A stretch of DNA of 64,000 bases from DATCHW01 sp963806045 (GCA_963806045.1 CAWDWP010000001.1:744001-808000); one strand, 5' to 3'; positions 1 to 9,481 are shown, counted from the first letter of the stretch. Notes: generated by a model from the sequence alone, not told the origin. Program-made: numbers and translations.

Positions 1-300
1 CCAAATACATTCGAACTAATGCAGAATTTTCCAAACCCATTTAATCCCGTTACCAAAATCGGATATGCTGTCCCTAAAGATGCCTATATATCACTTAAGA
101 TTTATGATATAACCGGAAGAGAAATTGCATCATTGGTTAATCATCGTTTTTATTCTGCCGGCGTTTATAATGTCAGTTTCAGCGCATCTGATTATTCACT
201 TGCCAGCGGTGTGTATTTTTACAAGTTAGTAGCATTTGATGCTTCAAATCCTCAAAGCAATCTGTTCACTCAGGTTAAGAAGATGATATTAACAAAATAA
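1..300 (+). CDS. C-terminal end of a T9SS-secreted protein (partial)
   Basis: Only the end of this gene is in the window; the frame is open from base 1. The visible ~99 residues form a type A T9SS C-terminal sorting domain: a QNFPNPFNPVTKI start, a central KIYDITGREIASLV beta segment, then SGVYFYKL and a basic KKMILTK end. In this family the domain directs export through the type IX secretion system and is usually cleaved at the cell surface. The functional part of the protein lies upstream and cannot be judged. Similar domains end the proteins at 6979-7764 and 17831-20020. Confidence 0.9.
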   Translation, partial: PNTFELMQNFPNPFNPVTKIGYAVPKDAYISLKIYDITGREIASLVNHRFYSAGVYNVSFSASDYSLASGVYFYKLVAFDASNPQSNLFTQVKKMILTK

Positions 301-312
301 ATATTACAAAAA

Positions 313-756
313 ATGAAAAGACTGAAGTTACCTGTTTTTTTGATAATTTTATTTCTGCAGCTTGGCTGTAATTCGGGTAAGGTTGAATATGCAGATATAA
401 ATTTCAATAAACCTGATGAATATACTTTTAAAATGGAAGATAATGCTATGGTAAAACTTGCAGAAGGAACATTGACCATAACAGATATCAAGGATTCAAC
501 TATTTCAGGTAATTATATTTTTTCAAAAGTTTACAATGAAAACTTTCCCGGATTCAATACGATGAAAGGAAATTTTTCCGGTTATTTTAGTGATTCGGGC
601 ACTAAGGTGTTCCTGAATATGAATCCGAAAATAAGCGATAATAATGTTTTTGTTAATTTATATAAAACCAGTACATCGTATTATGGTGAGTGGAGGCATT
701 CAACCATGACAGGAAAAGGTTCAGGCGGCAACTTCTGGATTTTTAAAGTCAAATAG
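313..756 (+). CDS. Small predicted lipoprotein of unknown function
   Basis: 147 residues. The N-terminus has basic residues (MKRLK), a hydrophobic stretch and a lipobox LQLGC, so Cys19 is probably lipidated and the mature protein (~129 residues) membrane anchored. The rest is polar and beta-rich with repeated aromatic residues and ends in a WIFKVK strand; I recognise no family. It starts 12 bases after the preceding T9SS gene, on the same strand, and may be co-transcribed. A hairpin follows at 808-845. Confidence 0.65.
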   Translation: MKRLKLPVFLIILFLQLGCNSGKVEYADINFNKPDEYTFKMEDNAMVKLAEGTLTITDIKDSTISGNYIFSKVYNENFPGFNTMKGNFSGYFSDSGTKVFLNMNPKISDNNVFVNLYKTSTSYYGEWRHSTMTGKGSGGNFWIFKVK

Positions 757-807
757 TAATCGGAATATAATTTATCTTTTTATTAAATATAATTAGATTT
801 TTATCTA

Positions 808-845
808 TCACCCCCAATGTCTTCATCGGGGGTGAATTTTTATAT
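808..845 (+). terminator. Hairpin terminator after the lipoprotein gene
   Basis: Inverted arms CACCCCC (809-815) and GGGGGTG (828-834) are separated by 12 bases and followed by AATTTTTATAT. This fits a Rho-independent terminator for the unit ending at 756. Confidence 0.7.
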
Positions 846-922
846 ATTAGCATTCCCATTCCAAAAAAATAAATTTTAAGTTACTGATAGAATATTTATC
901 TTAAATAACTTATAATTTAACG

Positions 923-2174
923 GTGATTAAAAAATTCTTTCAGGGACATAAGCCTAAATTCGGTGGTCTTGAGATTTTAAAATATATAGGTCCCGGATTT
1001 ATAGTTACAATAGGATTTATTGACCCGGGTAACTGGGCTTCAAATATTGCAGCAGGTTCGCAGTTCGGGTATGACCTTTTATGGATTGTAACCTTATCGA
1101 CTGCAATGCTGATATTTTTACAGCATAATGCAGCTCACCTTGGAATTGTTACCGGTCTCTGCCTCTCTGAAGCTTCAACCGAGCATCTTAAAAAACCGGT
1201 AAGCAGAATTTTTCTTGGAAGTGCGGTGTTTGCTTCTATTTCAACAGCATTGGCAGAAATACTTGGTGCCGCAATCGGAATAAATATGCTGTTTCATATT
1301 CCCATTTTCGCCGGAGCACTCATTACATCAGTAACTGTTATCATTGTATTGATATACAAATACATACAGGTTAGTCGAAAAATATATCATAGGTTTTGTG
1401 ACTGTTATCGGGTTATCATTTTTGTATGAACTTTTTCTATCTAATGTGAACTGGACAGCAACCGGGATATCTCTGATTACACCTTCTTTTCCCAGTGATT
1501 CAATTGTGATAATAATGAGTGTCCTCGGAGCAGTTGTAATGCCTCATAATATTTTTCTTCATTCTGAAGTTATTCAAAGCAGGCAGTGGCAAAATGAAGG
1601 TGAAGGCGTAATAAAGAAAAGATTAAAATTTGAATTCTTCGATACGCTAATCGCAATGATAGCCGGATGGGCAATTAACAGTGCAATGATTATTGTTGCC
1701 GCGGCAGTATTTTTCTCAGGTAAAATTGAAGTGACAGAACTACAACAGGCACAGGAAACATTAAGACCTCTGCTTGGAAACTCAGCCGCATTTGTTTTTG
1801 CCATAGCGTTATTATTTGCGGGTATATCATCTTCAATCACCGCTTCAATGGCAGGAGCAAGTATTTTTGCAGGAATATTCAAAGAACCTCTCGACTTGAA
1901 AGACAGCCATTCAAGAATCGGTGTCTTTATAACGATTACCGGAGCTCTTATTGCTATTTTTTTTCTTGGAAATCCCTTTACCGGTTTGATTTGGAGCCAG
2001 GTTATATTAAGCCTTCAGCTTCCCTGGACAATTTTTGTACTGATTTATCTTACTTCCTCCCGAAAAATTATGGGGGATTATAGAAACACCACTATTGGAA
2101 AAATACTCTTATGGACTGTTGGTTTAATTGTTACTTATCTGAATATTATGCTTATTATTAATTTATTATCATAA
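923..2174 (+). CDS. mntH: NRAMP-family Mn2+/Fe2+ transporter, frameshifted
   Basis: Two overlapping frames (923-1429 and 1398-2174) together give ~417 residues, the normal NRAMP length. The first half carries the TM1 metal-binding motif DPGN (in GFIDPGNWAS), the second the TM6 motif MPHN (in AVVMPHNIFLHS), both diagnostic of proton-coupled divalent-metal import across the inner membrane. The start is GTG at 923. The break is near 1361-1370: the family expects a G-Y/F-R-x-x-E turn there, and the second frame can be read back to R-L-V-E-K (1368-1382), so two bases seem to be missing, or one added. Either a sequencing error or a recent pseudogene; all motifs on both sides are intact, so I favour error. 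Family certain, ion preference inferred. Confidence 0.85.
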
Positions 2175-2189
2175 TTCTTTTATAATTTT

Positions 2190-3029
2190 ATGTCTGTTAA
2201 TTACATTTCCGAAGATTTCGATTTAAATAATCCCGAGCTTGTTTCCATAATAGATGACCTTCCTCTCTGGTCTGCACCTTTCGGATTGAAAATACTTGAT
2301 ATGATAAAGATAAGAAAGAAAATGAAAGTACTGGATATAGGATGCGGAGCAGGATTTCCTGCACTCGAAATAGCACAGAGACTTGACAAGGATTCAAAGG
2401 TTTATGGAATTGATAACTGGAAAGTTGCAGTTGAAAGAGCAAATCAAAAAATAAAATTCTGCAATATCAGGAATGCGGAAATAATAAATGCTTCAGCAGA
2501 AAATCTTCCTTTTGAAAATGAATCATTCGACGTTATTGTTTCAAATAACGGACTAAATAATGTGGATGATTTAGAGAAAGTGTTTAGTGAATGTTTCCGG
2601 GTTTTGAAAAAGAACGGGCAATTATTATTCTCAATGAATCTGGAAGAAACTATGAATGAGTTTTACGAGGTATATAAAAAGGTTCTGCTGAAGCATAATA
2701 TGAACCTAGAAGCCGAAAATATCAGAACGCATATTTATGAAAAAAGAAAACCGGTTGAATTTATGAAAAATATTCTGGACAGATATAAATTTGCAATTTC
2801 AGGAATTGAATATGATGAATTTTCATTCCGCTTTGCTGATGGTACTGCAATGTTCAACCATTTTCTAATAAGACTCGGCTTTTTAAAATCCTGGAAGCAA
2901 ATTATTGCTCCGGAAAAGCAATCTGATATATTCAGTGAAATTGAACTTGAATTGAATAAAATAGCCTCCGAAAAAGGAGAATTGAAACTTACGGTTCCAT
3001 TTGCCGTTTTCGATTGTGTGAAAAGATAA
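2190..3029 (+). CDS. Class I SAM-dependent methyltransferase
   Basis: 279 residues. The glycine-rich motif I VLDIGCGAGFPALEIA lies at about residues 47-62, followed by an acidic loop (YGIDNW) and motif IV FDVIVSNNGLNN, the usual order of a Methyltransf_11/UbiE-like Rossmann fold that binds S-adenosylmethionine. The C-terminal ~130 residues are probably the substrate-recognition part and show no motif I know. It begins 15 bases after the NRAMP gene and is followed 11 bases later by a small membrane protein, so the three may form one transcript. Substrate unknown. Confidence 0.8.
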   Translation: MSVNYISEDFDLNNPELVSIIDDLPLWSAPFGLKILDMIKIRKKMKVLDIGCGAGFPALEIAQRLDKDSKVYGIDNWKVAVERANQKIKFCNIRNAEIINASAENLPFENESFDVIVSNNGLNNVDDLEKVFSECFRVLKKNGQLLFSMNLEETMNEFYEVYKKVLLKHNMNLEAENIRTHIYEKRKPVEFMKNILDRYKFAISGIEYDEFSFRFADGTAMFNHFLIRLGFLKSWKQIIAPEKQSDIFSEIELELNKIASEKGELKLTVPFAVFDCVKR

Positions 3030-3040
3030 GATAATAAAAG

Positions 3041-3382
3041 ATGAAAAATTCAAAATTAGTAGTTACAATTATGATACTTCTGGTAGTTATACTTGCTTTA
3101 TTTACGACTAACCCGCCCGAAGAAAAACACAAAAAATATATTAGCAATAGAATGATTGAAAGTGTAGAACAGAAAAATCCCGAAAATGGACTTAATACTT
3201 TTAGTGAACCCGGGAAATCTCTTGGAATAATATTAGTCGAAAGAATGGTAACAACTGATAATTATTTAATATTTTCATTAGGTAAAATAAGATTTAAATC
3301 TAATGAACAGGTTATAACACTTGGTATTGTTGGACTGATAATCCCATTAATTGATTTTGATAATATTACACAGGATAAATAA
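3041..3382 (+). CDS. Small membrane-anchored protein, DUF4359-like
   Basis: 113 residues. One hydrophobic segment at about residues 6-24 ends in a TTNPP motif, followed by a polar domain containing NYLIFSLGKIRF and a hydrophobic GIVGLIIPLI end. This N-terminal anchor, TNP motif and N-Y-L-I/L-F-S motif resemble DUF4359 proteins, whose function is unknown. The assignment is from memory of the family pattern and unverified. It follows the methyltransferase by 11 bases. Confidence 0.6.
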   Translation: MKNSKLVVTIMILLVVILALFTTNPPEEKHKKYISNRMIESVEQKNPENGLNTFSEPGKSLGIILVERMVTTDNYLIFSLGKIRFKSNEQVITLGIVGLIIPLIDFDNITQDK

Positions 3383-3412
3383 AATTAGACAATCGCTGTT
3401 GGTGTATAGTTT

Positions 3413-3544
3413 AAACGCAGTTTGAATTCCAAGTTTTCTCCGTTCCCAAATTGAATTTGGGAACGTTCTTGCATCTTAAACTTTGTTTAACTAATTCAAA
3501 CGCAGTTTGAATTCCAATTGTGTTCCCAAATATAATTTGGGAAC
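3413..3544. repeat. Two copies of a 20-bp unit plus GTTCCCAAAT palindrome
   Basis: The 20-mer AAACGCAGTTTGAATTCCAA occurs at 3413-3432 and again at 3498-3517. Each copy is followed by a 23-base near-perfect palindrome of the form GTTCCCAAAT...ATTTGGGAAC, at 3442-3464 and 3522-3544. This looks like a dispersed REP-like intergenic element present here as a tandem pair. Confidence 0.75.
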
Positions 3545-3621
3545 AAGGAAAAAATACGGATAATTTTCTTTTAAGGTTAATGGATTATCTCAATAATTGT
3601 TAGTTCACCACCTCACCCCTG

Positions 3622-3650
3622 CCCCTCTCCAGGAACGGAGAGGGGATTTT
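3622..3650 (+). terminator. Hairpin with T-rich tail
   Basis: Arms CCCCTCTCC (3622-3630) and GGAGAGGGG (3637-3645) enclose a 6-base loop and are followed by ATTTTATTT. It can terminate the methyltransferase operon, though the sequence around it also resembles a widespread repetitive palindrome. Confidence 0.6.
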
Positions 3651-3761
3651 ATTTGTAATAACTTCCACTTTTGATTTTTGAATTATTTCATCATTTCTTC
3701 ACTTTTAATTCATTTTTTATGTTGTATATCTTTGTTAATTTTACATTGAAAATTTAATCGA

Positions 3762-5240
3762 ATGATAACAAGTATTGACAAATATTTCGAGGAAATCAGG
3801 GACGGCATAATTGGTCATTATTACCCTTATATGTCTCCCTACGGAGAGCAAAAAATATTATACGCTGACTGGGTGGCAAGCGGAAGATTGTATGCACCGA
3901 TTGAAAAAATTATGAGGGAAAAGATTGCTCCCTATGTTGCAAATACACATACCGAAGCTAGCGAAACAGGAACTTTGATGACAAAGGCTTATCATTTTGC
4001 ACAGAAAAAAATCAAAGACCACGTGAATGCAGGGAAAAATGATGTAATCATTATGGCAGGTTTCGGGATGACAACTGTCGTCAATAAATTCCAGAGAATG
4101 CTCGGGCTTAAGCATACTGACAGGATTACATATAAAACGCAAATTCCGGAAGCTGAAAGACCGGTTGTTTTCCTGACTCATATGGAGCATCATTCAAATC
4201 ACACTTCCTGGTTTGAAACAACAGCGGATATTGTACAGCTCCAGCCGGATGAAAATCTTATGATTAATCTTGAAGAACTCGAATCGCAGTTAAATAAATA
4301 TAAAGATAGAAAAATTAAATATGGTTCGTTCACTGCATGCAGTAATGTCACGGGAATCGAAACCCCGTATCATAAAATGGCAAAGCTGATGCATAAATAC
4401 GGCGGATATTGCTTTGTGGATTTTGCAGCATCAGCACCTTATGTGAAAATCGATATGCACCCCAAAGACCCTCTGGAAAAACTTGATGCGATATTTTTTT
4501 CGCCTCATAAATTTCTTGGCGGACCGGGTACTTCCGGTGTACTTATTTTTGATTCAGAGCTTTATCACAATTATACTCCCGACCACCCGGGAGGCGGAAC
4601 GGTGTATTGGACAAATCCCTGGGGAGAATTCAGGTATATAGATGATATAGAAGTGCGGGAAGATGGCGGCACTCCGGGGTTCCTCCAGGCAATGCGTGCA
4701 GCACTTTGCATAATCCTTAAGGAAAAAATGGGCGTAGAAAACATCAGGACTAAAGAAAACCATCTAGTAAAAATTGCTTTTGAAGAATTCAGGAAAATTC
4801 CCCGTCTGCATTTGCTCGCAGATAATGTGGAAGAGCGTCTCGGAATATTTTCTTTCTACATGGAAAATGTTCACTATAACCTGATAGTAAAGCTCCTGAG
4901 CGATAAATTTGGCATACAGGTCAGAGGGGGATGTGCTTGCGCCGGCACTTACGGACATTATTTACTGAATGTCAGTTATGCAAAATCAAAAGAGATTACA
5001 GACCTGATTGACCTGGGGGACCTGTCCCGAAAACCCGGATGGGTCAGGATTTCGCTTCATCCTACTATGACTGAAAAAGAGCTCAAATATATTATAAATG
5101 CGATAAAGCTGATAGGGGATAACCATTTAGAATGGAGTAAAGATTATATATATGATAAACACACTAATGAATTCAAAAATATAAATTCTCCCGAAGACGA
5201 AACTATCAAAGTAGTTGACTGGTTTAATCTTGAGGATTAA
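3762..5240 (+). CDS. Class V aminotransferase, cysteine-desulfurase/selenocysteine-lyase-like
   Basis: 492 residues, longer than typical SufS (~410). The PLP-binding lysine is in FFSPHKFLGGPGTSGV (~residues 245-260). Substrate-pocket histidines HMEHHSNHTSW lie near residue 140. A C-terminal GGCACAGTYGHYLL (~residues 386-399) has cysteines where cysteine desulfurases carry their persulfide-forming Cys. Known relatives remove sulfur or selenium from Cys/SeCys, or act as other PLP lyases. No suf/isc genes adjoin, so a housekeeping Fe-S role is not supported; the physiological substrate is open. It is followed 18 bases later by ogt. Confidence 0.8.
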   Translation: MITSIDKYFEEIRDGIIGHYYPYMSPYGEQKILYADWVASGRLYAPIEKIMREKIAPYVANTHTEASETGTLMTKAYHFAQKKIKDHVNAGKNDVIIMAGFGMTTVVNKFQRMLGLKHTDRITYKTQIPEAERPVVFLTHMEHHSNHTSWFETTADIVQLQPDENLMINLEELESQLNKYKDRKIKYGSFTACSNVTGIETPYHKMAKLMHKYGGYCFVDFAASAPYVKIDMHPKDPLEKLDAIFFSPHKFLGGPGTSGVLIFDSELYHNYTPDHPGGGTVYWTNPWGEFRYIDDIEVREDGGTPGFLQAMRAALCIILKEKMGVENIRTKENHLVKIAFEEFRKIPRLHLLADNVEERLGIFSFYMENVHYNLIVKLLSDKFGIQVRGGCACAGTYGHYLLNVSYAKSKEITDLIDLGDLSRKPGWVRISLHPTMTEKELKYIINAIKLIGDNHLEWSKDYIYDKHTNEFKNINSPEDETIKVVDWFNLED

Positions 5241-5258
5241 AATTTCAAATTAATAATT

Positions 5259-5741
5259 ATGAGACTCGAAAAAGAATTCAGAACAAGCATTTCATCACCA
5301 ATAGGTAATATTGAAATTATTGCAAATGAACTTGCCGTAAAAAGAATAAATTTCCTGAAGAATAAACAGAAACCATCCCGCAACGACTTAAAAAAATCCA
5401 AAGTTCTTGCTTCCGCAGTTAAACAACTGAAAGAATACTTTACCGGAAACAGGGAATTTTTTGATTTGCCTCTTTTTATTAAAGGAACAGATATGCAGCA
5501 AAAGGTCTGGATGCAAATTCTTGAGATTCCAATCGGAAAGACATCCTCATATAAGGATATTTCGAAAAAAATAAAAAAGCCGAATGCATACCGTGCGGTG
5601 GGTAGTGCCGTTGGAAAGAATCCGCTTCCGATTGTTATTCCCTGTCATCGTGTAATTCATTCAAACGGAAATATTGCAGGATTCACCGGGGGAGATGACA
5701 TTAAGATAAAGCTTCTTAAACTTGAAGGTGTGATTAAATAA
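5259..5741 (+). CDS. ogt: Methylated-DNA--protein-cysteine methyltransferase
   Basis: 160 residues, the normal length for Ogt/MGMT. The active-site signature PIVIPCHRVI is present at about residues 126-135; its Cys accepts the alkyl group from O6-alkylguanine irreversibly, repairing DNA directly. Upstream YKDISKKIKKPNAYRAVGSA is the helix-turn-helix with the arginine finger that flips out the damaged base. It sits 18 bases behind the PLP enzyme. No Ada-type regulatory domain is fused. Confidence 0.93.
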   Translation: MRLEKEFRTSISSPIGNIEIIANELAVKRINFLKNKQKPSRNDLKKSKVLASAVKQLKEYFTGNREFFDLPLFIKGTDMQQKVWMQILEIPIGKTSSYKDISKKIKKPNAYRAVGSAVGKNPLPIVIPCHRVIHSNGNIAGFTGGDDIKIKLLKLEGVIK

Positions 5742-5807
5742 AAACAGGGAGCCATAAAAAATTGTGTATTAAAGCTCACGGATAAGATTCACTATAGTTG
5801 TTTAATA

Positions 5808-6686
5808 TTAACTTTTGTATAACGAATTGTAATCGAACGGATTTTCCTGAACAATATCATCAGATGAAATTTGCTTTGGCACATTATTGTTGGAAGTTGA
5901 AACGCATCCCAGTCCCCAGCCGCAATAATTTCCAAACCCTGTTTCAAATGCAAACTTAAGCAAGTTTTTATCTCCTGATATTTCAAAATTGAATTGGAAT
6001 CCCCTCACTTTTGTTACAACCTTTCCTTTCTTTTCAATCGTAATAAGCCTCGATTTTACAGGTCCGGTAATTTCGAAATTCTTTATAGATATATGCGGAT
6101 GAATTTTTTGTGCCATCTTGGATTTTCCGGAATACTTTATATACCGGAGATATTTTTTGATTAAAACATTAATGAATTGTTCCTGATAATCAGGATCCTC
6201 AGGCTTCATAAAGTAGTTTGATTCGTACCCGTTAAAAATCACTTTCTTGGAAATGACTATTGGAGATATAGTTTTTAAATTAATTTTTCCCGAAAATTCC
6301 ATCGGCTCTTCTTTGAGAATGTTATCGATTTTAAATTTCGCACATTGTTCGTTCGAATCAATTCTTAGTTTTTTGTTTCTGAAGATATTTATAATCGAAT
6401 CTTCATACATCTTCTCACTTAGAATTCCGATTGTAAAATCCAGATCATCCGACATCAATTTTAATGTTTCATTTTCTCTTTCCAGCTGCGGAATGTGTAA
6501 ATATGAAAAAGTGAAATAATCCAGGTAATTTTTTACTTTGTCGAATCCGTTTTTTTCCAGCCAGCTTAAATAATTTCCCCCGTATTTCTTAAGGTTGTAA
6601 TTTATAAAATTATAAATAGGAAATTGATAATTGAACGGAATTGATTGATTTGACTGTACTTGCTTTAATCTTATTTTAAAACGCAT
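5808..6686 (-). CDS. cas6: Cas6-family CRISPR endoribonuclease, orphan
   Basis: 292 residues. The N-terminus MRFKIRLKQVQ and the C-terminal glycine-rich loop GFGNYCGWGLGCV fit Cas6, the ferredoxin-fold RNase that cuts CRISPR repeat RNA into crRNAs. The middle has beta strands and basic loops (GPVKSRLITIEKKGK) as expected for RNA binding. The start is supported by an AGGGGGAAT ribosome binding site upstream. No other cas gene and no repeat-spacer array lies within the window; neighbours are ogt and a secreted protein. It may serve an array elsewhere, be a relic, or cut another RNA. A general catalytic His is not placed with confidence. Confidence 0.75.
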   Translation of the reverse strand: MRFKIRLKQVQSNQSIPFNYQFPIYNFINYNLKKYGGNYLSWLEKNGFDKVKNYLDYFTFSYLHIPQLERENETLKLMSDDLDFTIGILSEKMYEDSIINIFRNKKLRIDSNEQCAKFKIDNILKEEPMEFSGKINLKTISPIVISKKVIFNGYESNYFMKPEDPDYQEQFINVLIKKYLRYIKYSGKSKMAQKIHPHISIKNFEITGPVKSRLITIEKKGKVVTKVRGFQFNFEISGDKNLLKFAFETGFGNYCGWGLGCVSTSNNNVPKQISSDDIVQENPFDYNSLYKS

Positions 6687-6830
6687 AACCTTATTCCCCC
6701 TAGATAGAAATTCGATTTATTTACCTATTATTATAATATAGAGAATAATTTATTAATAAAACACAAAATAATTTAGTGTTATGCTGAATTTACATTTCAG
6801 GCAGTGAATCGCAAACAATGTATTTAATAA

Positions 6831-6860
6831 AAAAGGCAGACCCATAAGTCTGCCTTTTTT
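6831..6860. terminator. Bidirectional hairpin terminator
   Basis: Arms AAAAGGCAGAC (6831-6841) and GTCTGCCTTTT (6848-6858) pair perfectly around a 6-base loop, with A and T runs on both sides. It lies in the spacer between two minus-strand genes and would end transcription downstream of 6979-7764. Confidence 0.8.
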
Positions 6861-6978
6861 ATTATTCCTCATTTTTTTCTCAACTCACTTAATGGATTGA
6901 GAAAAAATTTGTATTATTTTAAAAGATTTAATCCAAAAGATAATCTTTTAAAAATTCCTTCCTTCTCTTAAAACCTGC

Positions 6979-7764
6979 CTACTTGATTAGCGTCATTTTT
7001 TTAACTTCAGATTTTTCCCCTGACTGAAGTTTGTAAAAATATACTCCGCTCGGGAAATTTTCCCCGGAGAATGAAACAGAATATGTTCCTTGTGCCTGTG
7101 CTTCATTCACTAAATCGGCTATTTCTTTGCCTGAAACATCGTATACTTTTAATATCACCTGACCACTTTTCTCAATGCTGTATGTGATTTGAGTCGTCGG
7201 ATTAAAAGGATTCGGTGAATTCTGTTTTAAATTAAAGCTTACAGGAATTTCATTGCCTATAATTCCGGAAGCCAGCTGAACTGTAATACCGAGATTTGGA
7301 GAAAAACGCCATGCACCGCTGTATCCTCTGTCAACAGTTGAGTATAAAGTATCCGTTCCGGAAGTACTTGGTGCTGTATAGCTGAACTGTATCACTTTCG
7401 GATTTGCGTAAGTGAGAGCCGAACTGTGTGTAAGTTCACCGTTTGAAAGTTTTAATCCGGAACCTGCTATTACTGCAAGTGTACCGTTTTTTGCCGCAAT
7501 ATCACAACCTTCACCCCCGCTGCCGGATGGCATTGTGATAGTTAATGTGTAAGTGTAAGTCTGCCCGGCGACTACAGTCAAAGGACCTGTTATCGCCCCG
7601 GAGATTACAGTGCTTGGATTATGGCAGCTGCAACCTGCTGTCCCGGATTTTAATGTAGCTCCTGTTCTGCCCGAAGGATATGCTGAAAGCTCTGTACTAA
7701 ATACAAAAACTAATAGCATAAATGCGGTCACGAGAAAGACCGTTGTTCCCAACGTTTTTTTCAT
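6979..7764 (-). CDS. T9SS-secreted protein with a CSCH motif (choice-of-anchor V-like)
   Basis: 261 residues. A signal peptide (residues ~1-28, ending SAYPSG) is followed by GTAGCSCHNPS near residue 45, then a beta-sandwich of ~130 residues and a type A T9SS sorting domain starting KQNSPNPFNPTTQITYS (~residue 180) and ending KKMTLIK. The C-x-C-H motif after a short GRTGA segment matches what NCBI names choice-of-anchor V domains, found on surface proteins with varied anchors; whether it binds heme or metal is not known to me. The protein should be exported and cell-surface attached or released. Its upstream region is long (578 bases). Confidence 0.75.
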   Translation of the reverse strand: MKKTLGTTVFLVTAFMLLVFVFSTELSAYPSGRTGATLKSGTAGCSCHNPSTVISGAITGPLTVVAGQTYTYTLTITMPSGSGGEGCDIAAKNGTLAVIAGSGLKLSNGELTHSSALTYANPKVIQFSYTAPSTSGTDTLYSTVDRGYSGAWRFSPNLGITVQLASGIIGNEIPVSFNLKQNSPNPFNPTTQITYSIEKSGQVILKVYDVSGKEIADLVNEAQAQGTYSVSFSGENFPSGVYFYKLQSGEKSEVKKMTLIK

Positions 7765-8342
7765 AGTTTTATTTTTAAGTTTATGAAATATATTTTAGAG
7801 GAGCTTTTTATAGCTACCCTTTTTCCTTTTAAAATATACTAGTTACTAACTATTCTTTTATATGAAAATTATAAGAATTTCTCTAATTGAGATGATCGAT
7901 TGCATATTTGGGCTTTTCCTCATTTTCCTAACAATTTACACCGGATGTTATTTTCTTTCACCCGAATATGAGTCAATAAACATCAACTCAAAAAATTGTT
8001 ATGTCCAATTTATTACATTTCTTTCTAAATGTCAATAGACTGAAGTCAAATTTGTATTAATTTAAGACACAATATTATCAAAAGTGTATATTAACTATAC
8101 AATTATGTAAATATTTTAAACACTCTTATTTTTTTAATTTCTCACTCTATAATAGTATATTTCTAATTTCGTCACTCTTGATTTGAATTTTCAAACCTGA
8201 AAATTCTCTATAATTTTTATTACGCAGACCCTCAATGCCTATCAAATAAAGAAAAAATATCGGGAAAACTTTGTAGAAAAATGTCCGGAATAAATACCAT
8301 AATTTTGTATGAGGTTTTAATTACGAACTTAACAAACAAAAT
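7765..8342. other. Gene-free divergent spacer between secreted protein and phage cassette
   Basis: No open frame of note. It must hold the promoters of both the minus-strand secreted protein and the plus-strand portal gene. TAATTTTG at 8300-8307 resembles a Bacteroidota -7 element for the portal gene. TCTCTAATTGAGA at 7880-7892 is one base from the palindrome found at sigma-54 promoters further along, but no -24/-12 element lies at the expected distance. No att-like repeat shared with the other end of the phage cassette was seen. Confidence 0.5.
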
Positions 8343-9452
8343 ATGAACTCAATTCTAAAGAAAATATTCAGGATAAAAGAAAAGAAAGATTATTCGGGAG
8401 GCTGGGTTAGTTTGCTCGATGGATATAGTACAAAATATAAGGATACATTCAGCAGTTATGTTTATGCCTGCATAACCTGCAGGGCAGAAAATATTTCCAA
8501 AGCTTCCATTTGCCTTCATAAAAATTCTTATACTCCAGGAAAAAGTGAACTCCGAAGGCATCCCTTTCTGGATTTATTACGCAAGCCCAATAAATTTAAT
8601 CAGAGTTTTGAAAATTTACTCTATCTAATATCCTCCAGTCTTGATTTGTTTGGCAATGCTTATTTATTGATAGAAAGAAACGGCAGTGTTCCGTCCTCGT
8701 TCTATTTCATGCCGTTTCAGAATACAAAGGTATTGCTTGATAAAGAGAACAGAAAAATTTCAGGATATGAATACAGGGAAGGCAGTAGAACATTTAACAT
8801 TCCTGCATCGGATGTTATACATTTTCTTATTCCGTCACCCTCCAGTAATATTACCGGTAAATCCCTTGTCAGTGCATTTAATTACACACTTGATATAGAT
8901 TATTATCAGAATCTTTTCCAGAAAATGTTTTATATGAATAATGCATCTATTGGCTTGATACTTGAGTGCCCGGAGAACCTGAATGATGAGCAATTTGAAA
9001 GGCTGGAAACTAAAATAAATCAGAAGTACACAGGTGTCGATAATTCCGGAAAGCCATTAATACTCGAAGGAGGATTGAAGGCGAGTTCATATAAGCCGTC
9101 CGTGAAAGATGTTGAAATGCTCCCTGCAAGGAAAATGATTCGCGATGAGATTCTTGCAATTATGCGGGTCCCGAAAATCATACTTGGTATTCTCGAAGAT
9201 GTCAATTATGCAGGAAGCAGGGAAGCTATCAGGATATTCAATGACTATACAATCAGACCTTTTGCAAAGCTCTGTATCGAAAGCAAGTTTAATAACTTTC
9301 TTAAAGAAAATTATCCCGGCGACTTATCAATGACTATGGAATATGATTTTGAAAATGACAGGGAACTACAGCTAAAAGCATATGAGATTTACAGGAAATA
9401 TGATATTGCCAGTGTACAGGAAATCCGGGAACTGGAAGGATTTAGCAATTAA
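8343..9452 (+). CDS. Phage portal protein (HK97 type)
   Basis: 369 residues, usual for HK97-type portals. Features typical of the family include an early YACITCRAENIS segment, GNAYLLIERN near residue 110, the stem-to-wing core, and a C-terminal MRVPKIILGI...SREAIRIFNDYTIRPF region. The portal forms a dodecameric ring at one capsid vertex through which terminase pumps DNA. It is the first gene of a plus-strand head/lysis cassette (8343-15861). Unlike most phages, the terminase genes are not upstream but at the far end. Confidence 0.92.
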   Translation: MNSILKKIFRIKEKKDYSGGWVSLLDGYSTKYKDTFSSYVYACITCRAENISKASICLHKNSYTPGKSELRRHPFLDLLRKPNKFNQSFENLLYLISSSLDLFGNAYLLIERNGSVPSSFYFMPFQNTKVLLDKENRKISGYEYREGSRTFNIPASDVIHFLIPSPSSNITGKSLVSAFNYTLDIDYYQNLFQKMFYMNNASIGLILECPENLNDEQFERLETKINQKYTGVDNSGKPLILEGGLKASSYKPSVKDVEMLPARKMIRDEILAIMRVPKIILGILEDVNYAGSREAIRIFNDYTIRPFAKLCIESKFNNFLKENYPGDLSMTMEYDFENDRELQLKAYEIYRKYDIASVQEIRELEGFSN

Positions 9453-9481
9453 TAATTGAATAATTGAACGACGTTCTTGTC

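Larger units (their letters stand above)
3383..3761. other. Gene-free spacer with repeats and a terminator
   Basis: No coding frame is credible here. The spacer holds a duplicated palindromic unit (3413-3544), a GC-rich hairpin (3622-3650) and, just before the next gene, TATCTTTG at 3727-3734, which matches the Bacteroidota -7 element TAnnTTTG. No good -33 TTTG sits at the expected distance, so the promoter call is weak. Confidence 0.5.

Noticed and set aside
5742..6978. CRISPR array beside cas6
   Set aside because: No regularly spaced repeats of 25-40 bases are present on either side of the gene.
7880..7892. TCTCTAATTGAGA as a further sigma-54 activator site
   Set aside because: One base from the motif, but single, and no -24/-12 element lies 40-60 bases away on either strand.
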